DNA of 64,000 nt from Phycisphaerales bacterium (GTDB lineage Bacteria; Planctomycetota; Phycisphaerae; Phycisphaerales; SM1A02), in the NCBI GenBank assembly GCA_022446905.1, contig JAKVBT010000007.1:78568-142567 (forward strand). Reading direction: 5' to 3'. The translations under genes and the position numbers were made by a program. Positions 34,146 through 43,036 of the stretch are shown one piece after another. Within the stretch, counting starts at the first letter, position 1; each line of letters begins with the position of its first letter. The notes under the pieces were generated by a model. The model did not search any database. It saw only the letters and a list, made by a program, of their open reading frames with translations, and was not told where the DNA came from.

Positions 34146-36059
34146 CTACGACGACGCATCAATTCGACGCATCCACTCATCTTCGAGTGCGGTGCGTTGT
34201 TCTTGAAGTGCCTTCTGCCGGGCTGTGCATTCGGCCAGTGCCGACGCATCGGACCACACTTCCTCTTGTCCCATCTCCTCAGTAATCGTGTCCATCGCCG
34301 ATTCAACTTCGGCAAGTTGCAGCTCAAGTTCCTCTGAACTCAGTCGTTCGATCTTGCTCTTTTTCTTACGGGGTGGTGCTTTGGGGCTGGCAACTGGAAC
34401 CTCACTGGACTTTGGCATTGGAGAGCCACCCCAACGCTTGTCGAGAACCCAATCGACCGGCTCATGGCTGACCACAGCCCCCCCTTGTCCATCTAGTACA
34501 ACCAGTCGATGGCAGGTCGCTTCCAACATGGCGCGATCGTGACTCACCAAAATCAAGGTCCCATCAAAGGGCCCCCCATCGGCCAACACCGACTCCAGTC
34601 GCTGGGTTGTATCGAGATCGATGTGATTGGTAGGTTCATCGAGTACCAGCACATTGCAGCCACACCCGAATAACCCCGCAATCATCGCTCGAGCACGCTC
34701 GCCACCAGACATCGTCCCAAGCAGTCGATCCTGATCAGAGGATGTGAATAGAAAGGATCCCGCAAGGTCTCTTGCTTGTTGCTCAGATGCATCGCCGTGC
34801 GCCTCTTTGATCACACCTTGTAAATACTCCCACACTGCCAATTCATCACGAAGATGGCCTTGTGTTTGACGAAACCAGCCTGCTTCCACACCAGCGCCCT
34901 GCACAATCCCACCCTGTTGAACAGGAAGATCGCCAAGGAGACAACGAACTAGAGTGGTCTTTCCTGCGCCGTTGGGACCTACGATGCCGATGCGATCCCC
35001 ACGTGTGATTTCTAGGCTGAGATCCTCCACAAGAAGCTTGTCTCCAGCCTGTACCTGAATCTGCTCTGCCGATACCACGCGATCCCCACAGCGGCGTATC
35101 GGCGGCAGGTGCATTGCAGCCACTGCTTCTCGCTCAGGCTGCTCAAGGGTTGACTCATCGATCATTCTTTGCAGTCGTGATTCTCGACCCCGAGCTTGCT
35201 TGGCACGCTGGCCGGCTTTGTATCGCCTGATGTAATCCTGCTCGCGGCGAACCAAATCCTGTTGTTTCTGCCAGGCACGGGACTCTGTCTCGAGTCGCTC
35301 AGCACGTAGAGAACGAAAGGTGGTGTAGTTCCCGTTATAAAGCTCCAGATTTGCGCGACGAATATCAACCATCTGCGTACAGACACGATCCAGTAACCAG
35401 CGATCGTGGCTCACAATCATCACAGCACCGCTGTAGTCCTCAGCGAGCCATGTGGCCAGCCAGCGACGCCCATCGAGATCGAGGTGATTGGTCGGCTCAT
35501 CCAGCAGCAATAGATCTGGCCCCTCTAAGAGGAGTTTTGCCAGAGCCAAACGAGCACGCTCGCCACCACTGAGCACATCGGCAGGACGATCAAGCATCTC
35601 GACCCGAAAACCAAGTCCATGCAGTGTTGCATCGACTTGGTGATCTGCAGACCATCCACCAAGGGAGGCCAGCCGGGATTCCAGTTCAGACTGCTTTGTC
35701 ATCAAGGCTTGCAAGGCTGCGCCCTCTGCAGCAGCCATGCTGGCATAGAGTTGCTCCAATGCTTGCTCAACAGCCTCAACCTCAGCCAGTGCCGTACAAG
35801 CGACCTCACGCACGGACATGCCCGCCGGAAACTTCGGATGTTGATCAAGCAGGCCAACGCGTGTTCCCCGACGCACGTCCACCGTCCCCGAATCGGGCGG
35901 CTGCACACCGGCCATGATGTTGAGCAGCGATGACTTGCCGCTGCCATTGCGGCCGACCAAGCCCATGCGAACCTGTGGCTGAACAGACAGAGAAGCTCCT
36001 TCAAGAATGAGCCGGTTCCCATACTGGATATTCACATTGGAAAGTGTTAGCAAACTCAT
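34146..36059 (-). CDS. uup: ABC-F family ATPase (Uup-like)
   Basis: This 637-residue cytosolic protein has two ABC domains: Walker A GRNGSGKSS and GPNGAGKTT; signatures LSGGERARLALAKLLLE and MSGGERARAMIAGLF; Walker B DLLLLDEPTNHLDLD and VLVLDEPTNHIDLD. They are joined by a charged linker with arm-like helices (QDLVRREQDYIRRYKAGQRAKQ). A Lys-rich spacer and C-terminal coiled coil (SSEELELQLAEVESAMDTI...) mark the Uup/ABC-F subgroup that acts on ribosomes or branched DNA. ATG 36059 is taken; the frame runs back to a GTG at 36107. Confidence 0.92.
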   Translation of the reverse strand: MSLLTLSNVNIQYGNRLILEGASLSVQPQVRMGLVGRNGSGKSSLLNIMAGVQPPDSGTVDVRRGTRVGLLDQHPKFPAGMSVREVACTALAEVEAVEQALEQLYASMAAAEGAALQALMTKQSELESRLASLGGWSADHQVDATLHGLGFRVEMLDRPADVLSGGERARLALAKLLLEGPDLLLLDEPTNHLDLDGRRWLATWLAEDYSGAVMIVSHDRWLLDRVCTQMVDIRRANLELYNGNYTTFRSLRAERLETESRAWQKQQDLVRREQDYIRRYKAGQRAKQARGRESRLQRMIDESTLEQPEREAVAAMHLPPIRRCGDRVVSAEQIQVQAGDKLLVEDLSLEITRGDRIGIVGPNGAGKTTLVRCLLGDLPVQQGGIVQGAGVEAGWFRQTQGHLRDELAVWEYLQGVIKEAHGDASEQQARDLAGSFLFTSSDQDRLLGTMSGGERARAMIAGLFGCGCNVLVLDEPTNHIDLDTTQRLESVLADGGPFDGTLILVSHDRAMLEATCHRLVVLDGQGGAVVSHEPVDWVLDKRWGGSPMPKSSEVPVASPKAPPRKKKSKIERLSSEELELQLAEVESAMDTITEEMGQEEVWSDASALAECTARQKALQEQRTALEDEWMRRIDASS

Positions 36060-36157
36060 TAGGCAATTGGACCTCAAAGACTCCCAAAAGCGATCTGCAC
36101 CGTACACTCGGTTGCGCCTGTCCGCGCTGGCGACAGGAGACTGAGGACGACAGCATC

Positions 36158-36685
36158 ATGCACGACACGCTTTGGGCACCTTGGCGAATGCAGTATCTCC
36201 GAAATCTGGAGACCAACAGCGATGACTCAACCGCTGCCCTAACTGATTTCATCGGGGAAGCATGGGCGCATCCGGATCAGGATGAGACCAACCTCGTCAT
36301 CCACCGCACCAGCGATGGATTAATCATGCTGAATCGCTATCCCTACTCGGCTGGCCATTTGCTGGTCGCATTAGGCGACGCTCGAGGCCGACTCATGGAG
36401 TATGACCCAACACAGCGGCAAGCATTCTGGGCCTTGGTCGACAAAGCGACTGAAATGGTGCATCAGACATTGCACCCGCAAGGTGTCAATCTCGGCGTGA
36501 ACGAAGGCGCTGCTGCAGGTGCGGGACTTCCAGGACACCTACATGCGCATGTCGTACCACGTTGGTTTGGTGATGTGAACTTCATGAGCACAACTGCCGC
36601 ATCGCGGGTGATCCCATCCACACTGGAGGCCATGGCTGAGATGTACCGAGGGAGCGGCAGTGCTTCAATAACAAACGCACACTAA
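36158..36685 (+). CDS. HIT-family nucleotide hydrolase/phosphorylase
   Basis: This 175-residue protein carries the histidine triad GHLHAHVVPRW. Upstream family blocks are LVIHRTSDGLIMLNRYPYSAGHLLVAL and, further on, GVNLGVNEGAAAGAGLPGHLH, as in Ap4A phosphorylase-like (FHIT-related) HIT proteins. The ATG at 36158 lies 11 bases after GAGGA; an open frame back to 36044 overlaps the ABC-F gene start and is not used. It probably cleaves dinucleoside polyphosphates or AMP-linked metabolites. Confidence 0.9.
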   Translation: MHDTLWAPWRMQYLRNLETNSDDSTAALTDFIGEAWAHPDQDETNLVIHRTSDGLIMLNRYPYSAGHLLVALGDARGRLMEYDPTQRQAFWALVDKATEMVHQTLHPQGVNLGVNEGAAAGAGLPGHLHAHVVPRWFGDVNFMSTTAASRVIPSTLEAMAEMYRGSGSASITNAH

Positions 36686-36700
36686 CGCTGCACTCTACAA

Positions 36701-36930
36701 ATGCAATCGGCGCGACCCCTAAATCTCACGATGCGATCCTTGATCGCGGTCATGCATCGGGACTTGCTCGAACCCTCGTACTAGGGGGGCTCGCATGCCG
36801 TCATGCCCGGCCGTCCACACAAAGGAGGCATGGCCATCGAAGCGACAGTTGCGATCCCAGAGGGATCGACAGGAACGAGCAAGTGTGCCCGACGCAAGCG
36901 TGAGTACCCAGGGGAACCGCGCCGACGCAT
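36701..36930 (+). ncRNA. Candidate structured RNA, family not recognised
   Basis: The 386-base gap 36686-37071 has no gene but folds by eye into one large branched structure. Closing arm: 36701-36704 with 36927-36930, 36707-36714 with 36918-36925 (8 perfect bp), 36716-36720 with 36910-36914, and 36725-36730 with 36899-36904. Side hairpin: 36733-36738 with 36742-36747. Second arm: 36753-36761 with 36888-36896 (one mismatch), continuing 36762-36770 with 36876-36884 (9 perfect bp). It is capped by three hairpins: 36773-36776/36783-36786, 36800-36807/36827-36834 and 36852-36858/36862-36868. Pairings are nested and mutually compatible. A weak TACAAA box ends near 36701. Key motifs of tmRNA, RNase P RNA and the SRP GNAR loop are absent. 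It may be a free RNA or the leader of the MFS gene ~140 bases downstream. The plus strand is assumed. Bases 36931-37071 show nothing clear. Confidence 0.6.
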
Positions 36931-37071
36931 GATCAGACTACCACCCGACTGATCGCCGAGCGAGTCTTGAATGCCCGATCTGCCAAACTCCAGCCTGCGA
37001 TAGGCTGCACATTCACGAACAGGTCAAGTCCGGGGTTGAAAGACTGCCCCATGCGTCAAGGACGACGAAAC

Positions 37072-38340
37072 ATGAATCGCCCCCATCTGCCACACGGTGC
37101 GCCACGTCGTGCCTTCGGTCGAGAGTTGGCAGCATGGTCGATGCTGCCAGTCATGGTCGGGGCAGTCGAAGGCGGCGTGATGGGAACCATCGCTAGCCGG
37201 TTCTATGAGCACATTGTTCCTGAACAGTGGCTTGATTTTGCTGTGGCCTTCATGGTGGGAGCAAAAGCCTTTGCCAATTTGGCGAGCATTTTCTGGGCAG
37301 CGGCTGCGAGCGGGCGGCGAAAAATTCGCTTTATCACCACATTGATGCTCTGCTCCGCCGCTTGTGTGCTGGGAGTTGCCTTCATGCCACGCACGCCAGT
37401 GGGATTACTGGGAATGGTCTTCCTGATGACCTCAAGTAGTGTGTGTTGGTCTGGTGTTGTCACGCTGAGAACAACCGTCTGGGCGGCCAACTATCCCAGA
37501 GTTGTCCGCGCCAGCATCGCCGGGAAGCTCGCCATTGTTCAGGCACTGGTGCTCGCAAGCGTTGGACTCCTTATTGGCTGGGCTCAGGATGTGGATCCAA
37601 CCTCATTTCGCTGGCTCTACCCACTGGCCGTTGGCATCTCATTTATTGGTATTGCGGTCTATGCAGGCCTTCCACTGCGCGGGCATCGTCGCCTCCTCCG
37701 AAGCGAACAACATTCAGGTGGCGGCGGGTACTTCGCATCACTGCGATTTGCAGCAAAACCACTGCGTCGAGATCGCAGATTCCGCCAGTTCATGGGCTGC
37801 CTCTTTCTACTTGGCTTTGGCAACATGATGGTTGCTGCCCCATTGGTATTGGCGCTTCGCAGTTCTTTCGATGTAGATAATCTGGTTGGAATTGCAGCGG
37901 TCAGTTCAGTACCGATTTTTATGATGCCCCTGGCGATTCCATTGTGGTCGCGGCTGCTGAACAAAATGCATGTCATACGATTTCGCGCCGTGCACAGTTG
38001 GGTGTTCGTACTTTCCAATGCCATGCTCGCTGCTGCGGTGCTCAGTGGCTCAATGGGGCTGTTGTGGATTTCAGCGATTGTGCGTGGAACTGGATTCGCC
38101 GGTGGTGTCTTGGCATGGAATCTTGGACACCATGATTTCGCTCCAGTAGAAAACTCCGGCGCCTACATGGGGACCCACGTCACACTCACGGGCATCCGAG
38201 GGCTCGCAGCCCCTATGGTGGGCGTCTTGGGGTGGCATTTGGTCGGCGGATGGGTCTTTCTCGCCCCCATTGTCCTAGCTATGGCTGGTGGTCTTGGATT
38301 CGCCATTCTGGCAAAACGGCATGCGTCTGACCATGACTGA
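37072..38340 (+). CDS. MFS-like membrane transporter
   Basis: This 422-residue protein has about 11-12 hydrophobic helices in two halves and few motifs. The loop ARRAFGRELAAWSMLPVMVGAVEGGVMG opens the first helix, and a central cytosolic segment (residues ~210-245) is basic. The topology and alternating Gly-rich helices fit the major facilitator superfamily; the substrate is unknown. The ATG at 37072 has AAGGA upstream. An open frame starts earlier (TTG 36967) in the region after the structured RNA, but its first ~35 residues look non-coding. A structured-RNA candidate lies upstream and could be its leader. Confidence 0.78.
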   Translation: MNRPHLPHGAPRRAFGRELAAWSMLPVMVGAVEGGVMGTIASRFYEHIVPEQWLDFAVAFMVGAKAFANLASIFWAAAASGRRKIRFITTLMLCSAACVLGVAFMPRTPVGLLGMVFLMTSSSVCWSGVVTLRTTVWAANYPRVVRASIAGKLAIVQALVLASVGLLIGWAQDVDPTSFRWLYPLAVGISFIGIAVYAGLPLRGHRRLLRSEQHSGGGGYFASLRFAAKPLRRDRRFRQFMGCLFLLGFGNMMVAAPLVLALRSSFDVDNLVGIAAVSSVPIFMMPLAIPLWSRLLNKMHVIRFRAVHSWVFVLSNAMLAAAVLSGSMGLLWISAIVRGTGFAGGVLAWNLGHHDFAPVENSGAYMGTHVTLTGIRGLAAPMVGVLGWHLVGGWVFLAPIVLAMAGGLGFAILAKRHASDHD

Positions 38341-38343
38341 TCC

Positions 38344-38352
38344 TGCTATGAT
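38344..38352 (+). promoter_or_regulatory. Possible extended -10 promoter before rpsA
   Basis: TGCTATGAT is an extended -10 (TG-n-TATGAT) right after the MFS stop and ~140 bases before the rpsA start, leaving a long leader. No clear -35 is present. Confidence 0.35.
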
Positions 38353-38490
38353 GAACGATTCATCTCAGGGTCCTCAGCCGTGCCATTCTTGGTGATGCAA
38401 CGAGCATCCGGTGGCCGGATTGAGTGAGTCATTCAACCTGCGGACGCGGCCCGCAGTTCCCACCCCCTGACGCCGCTATGTGACTATCTC

Positions 38491-40266
38491 ATGGTTGATT
38501 TTAATCTGATCGCCGATCTCGGCATCGATGATGCTGACGTTCAGAAACTAATACAAGCACAAATTGGCACTGATGCCGGTGATGAGCAACTGGACACTCT
38601 GCTCACCGGCGATATCCAACAGGTTTCTCGGGGACGCATTCTGATGGGCAAGGTCGTCGGCAAAGCTGGCGATGACGTTGTCATCGACGTTGGTCTCAAG
38701 TCCGAAGGACTAGTGCACAAAGGTGAGTTCGATAATTTTGATGCCCTCAAGCACGGGGATGAAATTGAAGTATTGCTTGAGGATCTCGATGACGGCTCCG
38801 GCGTCATCAAGCTCTCGAAGCGCAAGGCTGATCGCATTCGCGGCTGGGAGCGTGTTCTCGAAACCAAAGCCGAAGGCGATATCGTCGAAGGCCGTGGCAT
38901 GCGGAAGATCAAGGGCGGCTTGCTTGTCGATATTGGCGTGCCAGTCTTCCTCCCTGCATCACAGATTGACGTACGACGTCCTGGCGATGTCAGTGAGTTC
39001 ATCGGCAAGACGATTCGCGCAGAGATCCTCAAGATTGATGAAGAACGACGCAACATCGTCATCAGTCGCCGCAACGTTATCGAACGCGAGCGATCTGAAG
39101 CGAAGAAACGCATTCTCTCCAACATCGAAGAAGGCCAGATGGTCAAGGGAACCATCACCAACATTGCCGAGTTTGGCGCATTTATCGATCTTGGCGGCAT
39201 CGACGGCCTCCTACACATCACCGACATGAGTTGGGGCCGTGTCAATCATCCCAGCGAAATCTGCAAATCCGGCGACGAGATCGAGGTCAAGGTGCTCCGC
39301 ATCGACCACGACAAGGAGAAGATCGCACTCGGACTCAAGCAGAAGGAGCCAAGTCCATGGGACGATATCGAGGAGCGATTCCCAGTCGGACACCGCATCC
39401 GCGGCAATGTCGTGAGTCTAGTGAGCTACGGCGCCTTTATTCAACTGGTCGAAGGCATCGAAGGATTGGTCCACGTATCAGAAATGTCGTGGACACGACG
39501 CATCAACCATCCAAATGAAGTCGTCAAAGTTGGCGATGAGGTTGAGGTCGTCGTTCTGGATATCAATCGCGACAAACAGGAAATTTCACTCGGCATTAAG
39601 CAGACTGAAGTCAATCCATGGGAGTTGGTCGCCGAGAAGTATCCAGCTGGCACCATCGTTGATGGCGCTGTCCGCAACCTGACCAACTATGGCGCATTCA
39701 TTGAGATTGAACCTGGTATTGACGGCTTGCTGCACGTTTCAGACATGTCTTGGACGGAGAAGATCTCTCACGCCAGCGAGAAGTACAAGAAGGGAGATCC
39801 CGTCGAGTGCGTCGTGCTGGAAATTGATCAAGAGAAGCAGCGTGTGGGGCTGGGCGTCAAACAGCTCACGGAAGATCCTTGGGTCACCGCGATTCCGGAG
39901 GCCTATCATCCCGGCATGGTCGTGCACGGCAAAGTCACCAAGATCACCAACTTTGGCGTCTTTGTAGAACTCGAGGAAGGCCTCGAAGGCTTGCTCCACA
40001 TCTCTGAACTTTCTGATGAGAAGATCAGCGACCCACAAGAAGTGGTCAAGCCTGACCAACAAGTGGATGTCAAGATTCTTCGAGTGGACACCGACGACCG
40101 AAAGATCGGACTCAGTCTCAAGCGCGCCCAGTGGGGTGAGACTGATCACTCCGCCGACGAGGGAGATGGTGGCAAGGGACGACAAAAATCACCGGACCTT
40201 CCATCACCAACTCGTGGTGGCATGGACGATCACGGCGCAATGGGTACCGACAAGATCGAATTCTGA
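38491..40266 (+). CDS. rpsA: 30S ribosomal protein S1
   Basis: This 591-residue protein has six S1 RNA-binding domains: RGRILMGKVVG..., EGDIVEGRGMRKIKGG..., EGQMVKGTITNIAEFGAFIDL, VGHRIRGNVVSLVSYGAFIQL, AGTIVDGAVRNLTNYGAFIEI and PGMVVHGKVTKITNFGVFVEL. Each of the last four is followed by a DGLLHI/VSxMSW-type block. S1 brings mRNA to the 30S subunit. The gene stands alone with a ~150-base leader, which may carry autoregulation as in other bacteria. The C-terminus is a short polar, disordered tail. Confidence 0.95.
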   Translation: MVDFNLIADLGIDDADVQKLIQAQIGTDAGDEQLDTLLTGDIQQVSRGRILMGKVVGKAGDDVVIDVGLKSEGLVHKGEFDNFDALKHGDEIEVLLEDLDDGSGVIKLSKRKADRIRGWERVLETKAEGDIVEGRGMRKIKGGLLVDIGVPVFLPASQIDVRRPGDVSEFIGKTIRAEILKIDEERRNIVISRRNVIERERSEAKKRILSNIEEGQMVKGTITNIAEFGAFIDLGGIDGLLHITDMSWGRVNHPSEICKSGDEIEVKVLRIDHDKEKIALGLKQKEPSPWDDIEERFPVGHRIRGNVVSLVSYGAFIQLVEGIEGLVHVSEMSWTRRINHPNEVVKVGDEVEVVVLDINRDKQEISLGIKQTEVNPWELVAEKYPAGTIVDGAVRNLTNYGAFIEIEPGIDGLLHVSDMSWTEKISHASEKYKKGDPVECVVLEIDQEKQRVGLGVKQLTEDPWVTAIPEAYHPGMVVHGKVTKITNFGVFVELEEGLEGLLHISELSDEKISDPQEVVKPDQQVDVKILRVDTDDRKIGLSLKRAQWGETDHSADEGDGGKGRQKSPDLPSPTRGGMDDHGAMGTDKIEF

Positions 40267-40295
40267 TCAAGTCGCTTCATATTGCTTGCGATTCC

Positions 40296-40332
40296 CTGAC
40301 GGGGAAGGTCTCTCTCAGGCCTTCCCCGTCAG
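40296..40332 (+). terminator. Long hairpin after rpsA, probable terminator
   Basis: A perfect 13-bp stem (40296-40308 with 40320-40332) and an 11-base loop lie 30 bases after the rpsA stop. There is no T-run after it, so termination may be incomplete or factor-assisted. The rest of the gap to 40543 shows no further feature. Confidence 0.55.
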
Positions 40333-40542
40333 CACATCACCGCAAAAGTCAGCAGCGTCAGTACCGCCAGCCTGCGGCGGTTTGCTGTCCAGTGCATGAG
40401 CGTCGTCATCATCACGACAGCTCCTCCCTATCTCTTCTCTTCCTATTGTCACACGCAGTGTCTCATACTTTCTCCGAGACACCTGTACCATGGCCCAATC
40501 CACCGGACTTGCAAGCCAAGACATATTGGAAAGTGCTGTCTC

Positions 40543-42399
40543 ATGCTAGGAACACCGATATCAGCCCTCATGACCCGACTCATCGGTACATATCTTGCTT
40601 TTACGGTGGCCAATACCTCCTCAACTGCGGTAGACCCCGTTACAGCCATCCAAAGTTGGCAACAGGCTCGACAGTGGGTAGATCAGAACACTCCTGACAC
40701 GCCGAGCCTGGATCCCATACCTGTGGAAGGTGTTCACATCACCCTCTCCCACAATCAACGGCCTGTGGCATGGGCAACATCCACCATATGGGCGGGCGCT
40801 ACCAGCCCCGTTTCCCAAGCAGTGGCAGCAGCCATTCAATCAGCTCGGCAGGACTCCTTGTTTCGCAATCTTCCTGATGATCTGCAAAACGATGCCCTAA
40901 GCCAGCTGGCAGTTGAAGTAGAGGTCGCTGGGCCCCTCGAACCGATTACCGCTCCCACACTCCGAGAAGCTGCCAACACGCTATCTCCCGCGACCGATGG
41001 TTTAGCGCTACGTGTAGACCGAAACTGGATTGTGCGATTCCCTTCTTACTTACGCATGACAGGTGATGGGTCAACGTATGAGGAATTGAAGAGTCTTGCT
41101 ATCGCTGCTCGCATGAGCCTATCTGAAATGGATGAAGCGAGACGAACAGGGAACGTCACCTTGTATCGATTCAAGACCGTCGACTTGCTACAGGATGCGC
41201 ACACCACTCCAGCCCGACTGTATATCCGTGGCGAAGAATCTCCGCGCATTACCTATGACCGCGAACAACTCACCAAATTCGGTGATCGAGTCGCGAATCG
41301 ACTCACTGCACAGCTCGTTACACCAGAACTTGAGATGGAAGACTCGCCGCCATCTTTTCTTATGGGTGACTATGACGCAGCAGCTGGGCGGTATGCCAAC
41401 ACGCAAGCTCCGCTTCGAGACCACATGCTCGCTGCCTTGGCCCTACATCGGTGGCAGATCGCAACTGGTGTGGACGCAGTGACGTGGTCTCAAGTGGGCC
41501 AGAGCCTGCGCGCTGCCGCACTCGAATCTATGTCAACAGATCCTATTGATGTAGCACTGCATGCCATGCTGATGAGATCATCACTACTACCCATTGATGA
41601 AGCGCGGTCTGAAGCAGTGCTTGATTTGGCAGGCAATCAGGAACACTCCTTAGCTGCTCGATCCATTGCAGCTCTCGGGATGGTGGACCAGCCCGCTCTT
41701 GTCGAGCAAATCTTGATTGATGCCACTGAAGCTCCACCGAGCAAGGTCTTTAACGCGCTGCCTTGGATTGGCTGGCTGGATCAACAACATGCTCAGATGA
41801 AAAATGAACCACTCATGCTGTCCGAGCAGTGGCGCGCCATCGAGTACATGATGGTTGATCGACAACATACGACTGGCCCACTCCAAGGCGCAATTGGCCT
41901 GAACGAACATGTGGAATCGATCTCAGCGCACATGCTCCGCCCTTTGGCCTTCTACATCAGCATGCACCCTTCGCCTGCACCATGGACGGTCAATGCCATC
42001 CAGTTCATTTCGACACTGATCGTCCCCAAGGCGTATCACCCTTTCCGGGGCGAAAGCTCCGCTGATGGCATTCGCATGGCTCCGTGGGATGATCTGATGC
42101 CAATCTGGGCTCAAGCAATGACCCTGCTCTGTGTCTCTGAGATGCTTCAGTCGGGTTTTGCCCATTCGGATCATGGGCCAGACGACCCATCATGTATGCT
42201 CGAGCCGAAGCACAGGAGATCCAATCATGTCTATGCGCATGCTGACTACGTTCATCCTCTCATGGGTGATGTGCATCGGTTGGACAACAAGCCCTCCTCC
42301 CTCCCGCGATGGCATCACATTGTCAAAACTCATTTACGCCGATGTCGATGCTGGCTTCCAGGGGCAGTCAGCTGGAGAAGTCCTGCGCTTTCTCTTTGA
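40543..42399 (+). CDS. Exported protein of unknown function with overlapping 3' end
   Basis: This protein of about 618 residues is taken from ATG 40543, which gives a signal peptide-like start (SALMTRLIGTYLAFTVANTSSTA). The frame opens further up at 40396, but the extra residues are Cys/His-rich and implausible. The body is helical, with alternating Ala/Leu repeats (EAVLDLAGNQEHSLAARSIAALGMVDQPALVEQIL) suggestive of HEAT-like or TPR-like packing. No catalytic motif is recognised. The last ~57 codons overlap the next gene (start 42227) in another frame and read like a shadow of it. The natural stop may therefore have been lost by a frameshift near 42.2 kb, or by a sequencing error. Confidence 0.55.
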   Translation: MLGTPISALMTRLIGTYLAFTVANTSSTAVDPVTAIQSWQQARQWVDQNTPDTPSLDPIPVEGVHITLSHNQRPVAWATSTIWAGATSPVSQAVAAAIQSARQDSLFRNLPDDLQNDALSQLAVEVEVAGPLEPITAPTLREAANTLSPATDGLALRVDRNWIVRFPSYLRMTGDGSTYEELKSLAIAARMSLSEMDEARRTGNVTLYRFKTVDLLQDAHTTPARLYIRGEESPRITYDREQLTKFGDRVANRLTAQLVTPELEMEDSPPSFLMGDYDAAAGRYANTQAPLRDHMLAALALHRWQIATGVDAVTWSQVGQSLRAAALESMSTDPIDVALHAMLMRSSLLPIDEARSEAVLDLAGNQEHSLAARSIAALGMVDQPALVEQILIDATEAPPSKVFNALPWIGWLDQQHAQMKNEPLMLSEQWRAIEYMMVDRQHTTGPLQGAIGLNEHVESISAHMLRPLAFYISMHPSPAPWTVNAIQFISTLIVPKAYHPFRGESSADGIRMAPWDDLMPIWAQAMTLLCVSEMLQSGFAHSDHGPDDPSCMLEPKHRRSNHVYAHADYVHPLMGDVHRLDNKPSSLPRWHHIVKTHLRRCRCWLPGAVSWRSPALSL

Positions 42400-43027
42400 G
42401 TACACCGGTGTCAATGCACGCCTCATGCCAATCGAGGCAGACCAAAGTTCTGGCATCGACTTAAAAACCAAGATTACGCTCCCCAAGGCAGACCGGCCAG
42501 CGTTGAACCTCTTGCAAGATGTACTCATCCAATGCAGTAAGACGGAGCCATGCACCTGGCAAATCCGTGACGGTGTACTCGAGGTGTCCTCGAAGTCTCG
42601 GCTCGCCACCGAAACCATGATGGTGGTCAAGACGATCCCAATTGATGACCTCTTGACCGAGATTCCTGACTATGACGACCCCCCCAATCTCAATCCTGGT
42701 GGCGGACAAGGTGGTGGTGGACAAAGTGGAGGAATCGCTGAGTTTCAATCACGTCAGCAGCGCCTCGATGAGTTGATCAATCTTCTAACCCGAACAATTG
42801 AGCCAGAAGCATGGGAGCGTCGTGGAGGAAGCTGGGCATCCATCCAGGTCTATCAGCAAACACTGGTTGTCCGCGCTCCTCGTTGGATTCAACGTCAAAT
42901 CGATGGATTTTCGTATCGCATTCCAACTCCTGAGGGTCGCACCGCCCGAACCCTTCGGTCTACAGGTGGACAGATTCGCGTTGAAGTACCGCTGTCCGAA
43001 CGCATGCGCAAACAATACGATCAATGA
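42227..43027 (+). CDS. Secretin-short-domain (STN-like) exported protein
   Basis: This 266-residue protein starts at ATG 42227 with AGGAGA at 7 bases. A signal peptide (MLTTFILSWVMCIGWTTS) is followed by a domain like the secretin/TonB short N-terminal domain: FQGQSAGEVLRFLFEYTGVNARL...ITLPKADRPALNLLQDVLIQ...CTWQIRDGVLEVSS. Then come a strand (VKTIPIDDLL) and a Gly-rich linker (GGGQGGGGQSGG), followed by a second alpha/beta module with TLVVRAPRWIQRQIDGF, the usual end of a secretin N1 module. It has no channel domain. It may be a soluble partner of a secretin, or a decoy/assembly factor. Confidence 0.7.
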   Translation: MSMRMLTTFILSWVMCIGWTTSPPPSRDGITLSKLIYADVDAGFQGQSAGEVLRFLFEYTGVNARLMPIEADQSSGIDLKTKITLPKADRPALNLLQDVLIQCSKTEPCTWQIRDGVLEVSSKSRLATETMMVVKTIPIDDLLTEIPDYDDPPNLNPGGGQGGGGQSGGIAEFQSRQQRLDELINLLTRTIEPEAWERRGGSWASIQVYQQTLVVRAPRWIQRQIDGFSYRIPTPEGRTARTLRSTGGQIRVEVPLSERMRKQYDQ

Positions 43028-43036
43028 CTCTGCCAC

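Noticed and set aside
36910-36921. AGGGGAACCGCG, similar to the T-box core
   Set aside because: The core is incomplete, no specifier stem or terminator/antiterminator was found, and the downstream gene is a transporter not clearly tied to an amino acid.
36701-36930. Known RNA families: tmRNA, RNase P RNA, SRP RNA, 6S RNA
   Set aside because: No tRNA-like ends, no P4 core motif, no SRP GNAR tetraloop helix, and a branched tip unlike the 6S rod; left as unknown.
38541-39245. Minus-strand open frame of 234 codons inside rpsA
   Set aside because: Ser/Arg/Pro-rich shadow of S1 domains, with no independent support.
42131-42226. Upstream extension of the STN-like gene
   Set aside because: The ATG at 42227 has a strong ribosome site and gives a clean signal peptide; the extension lies within the preceding gene.
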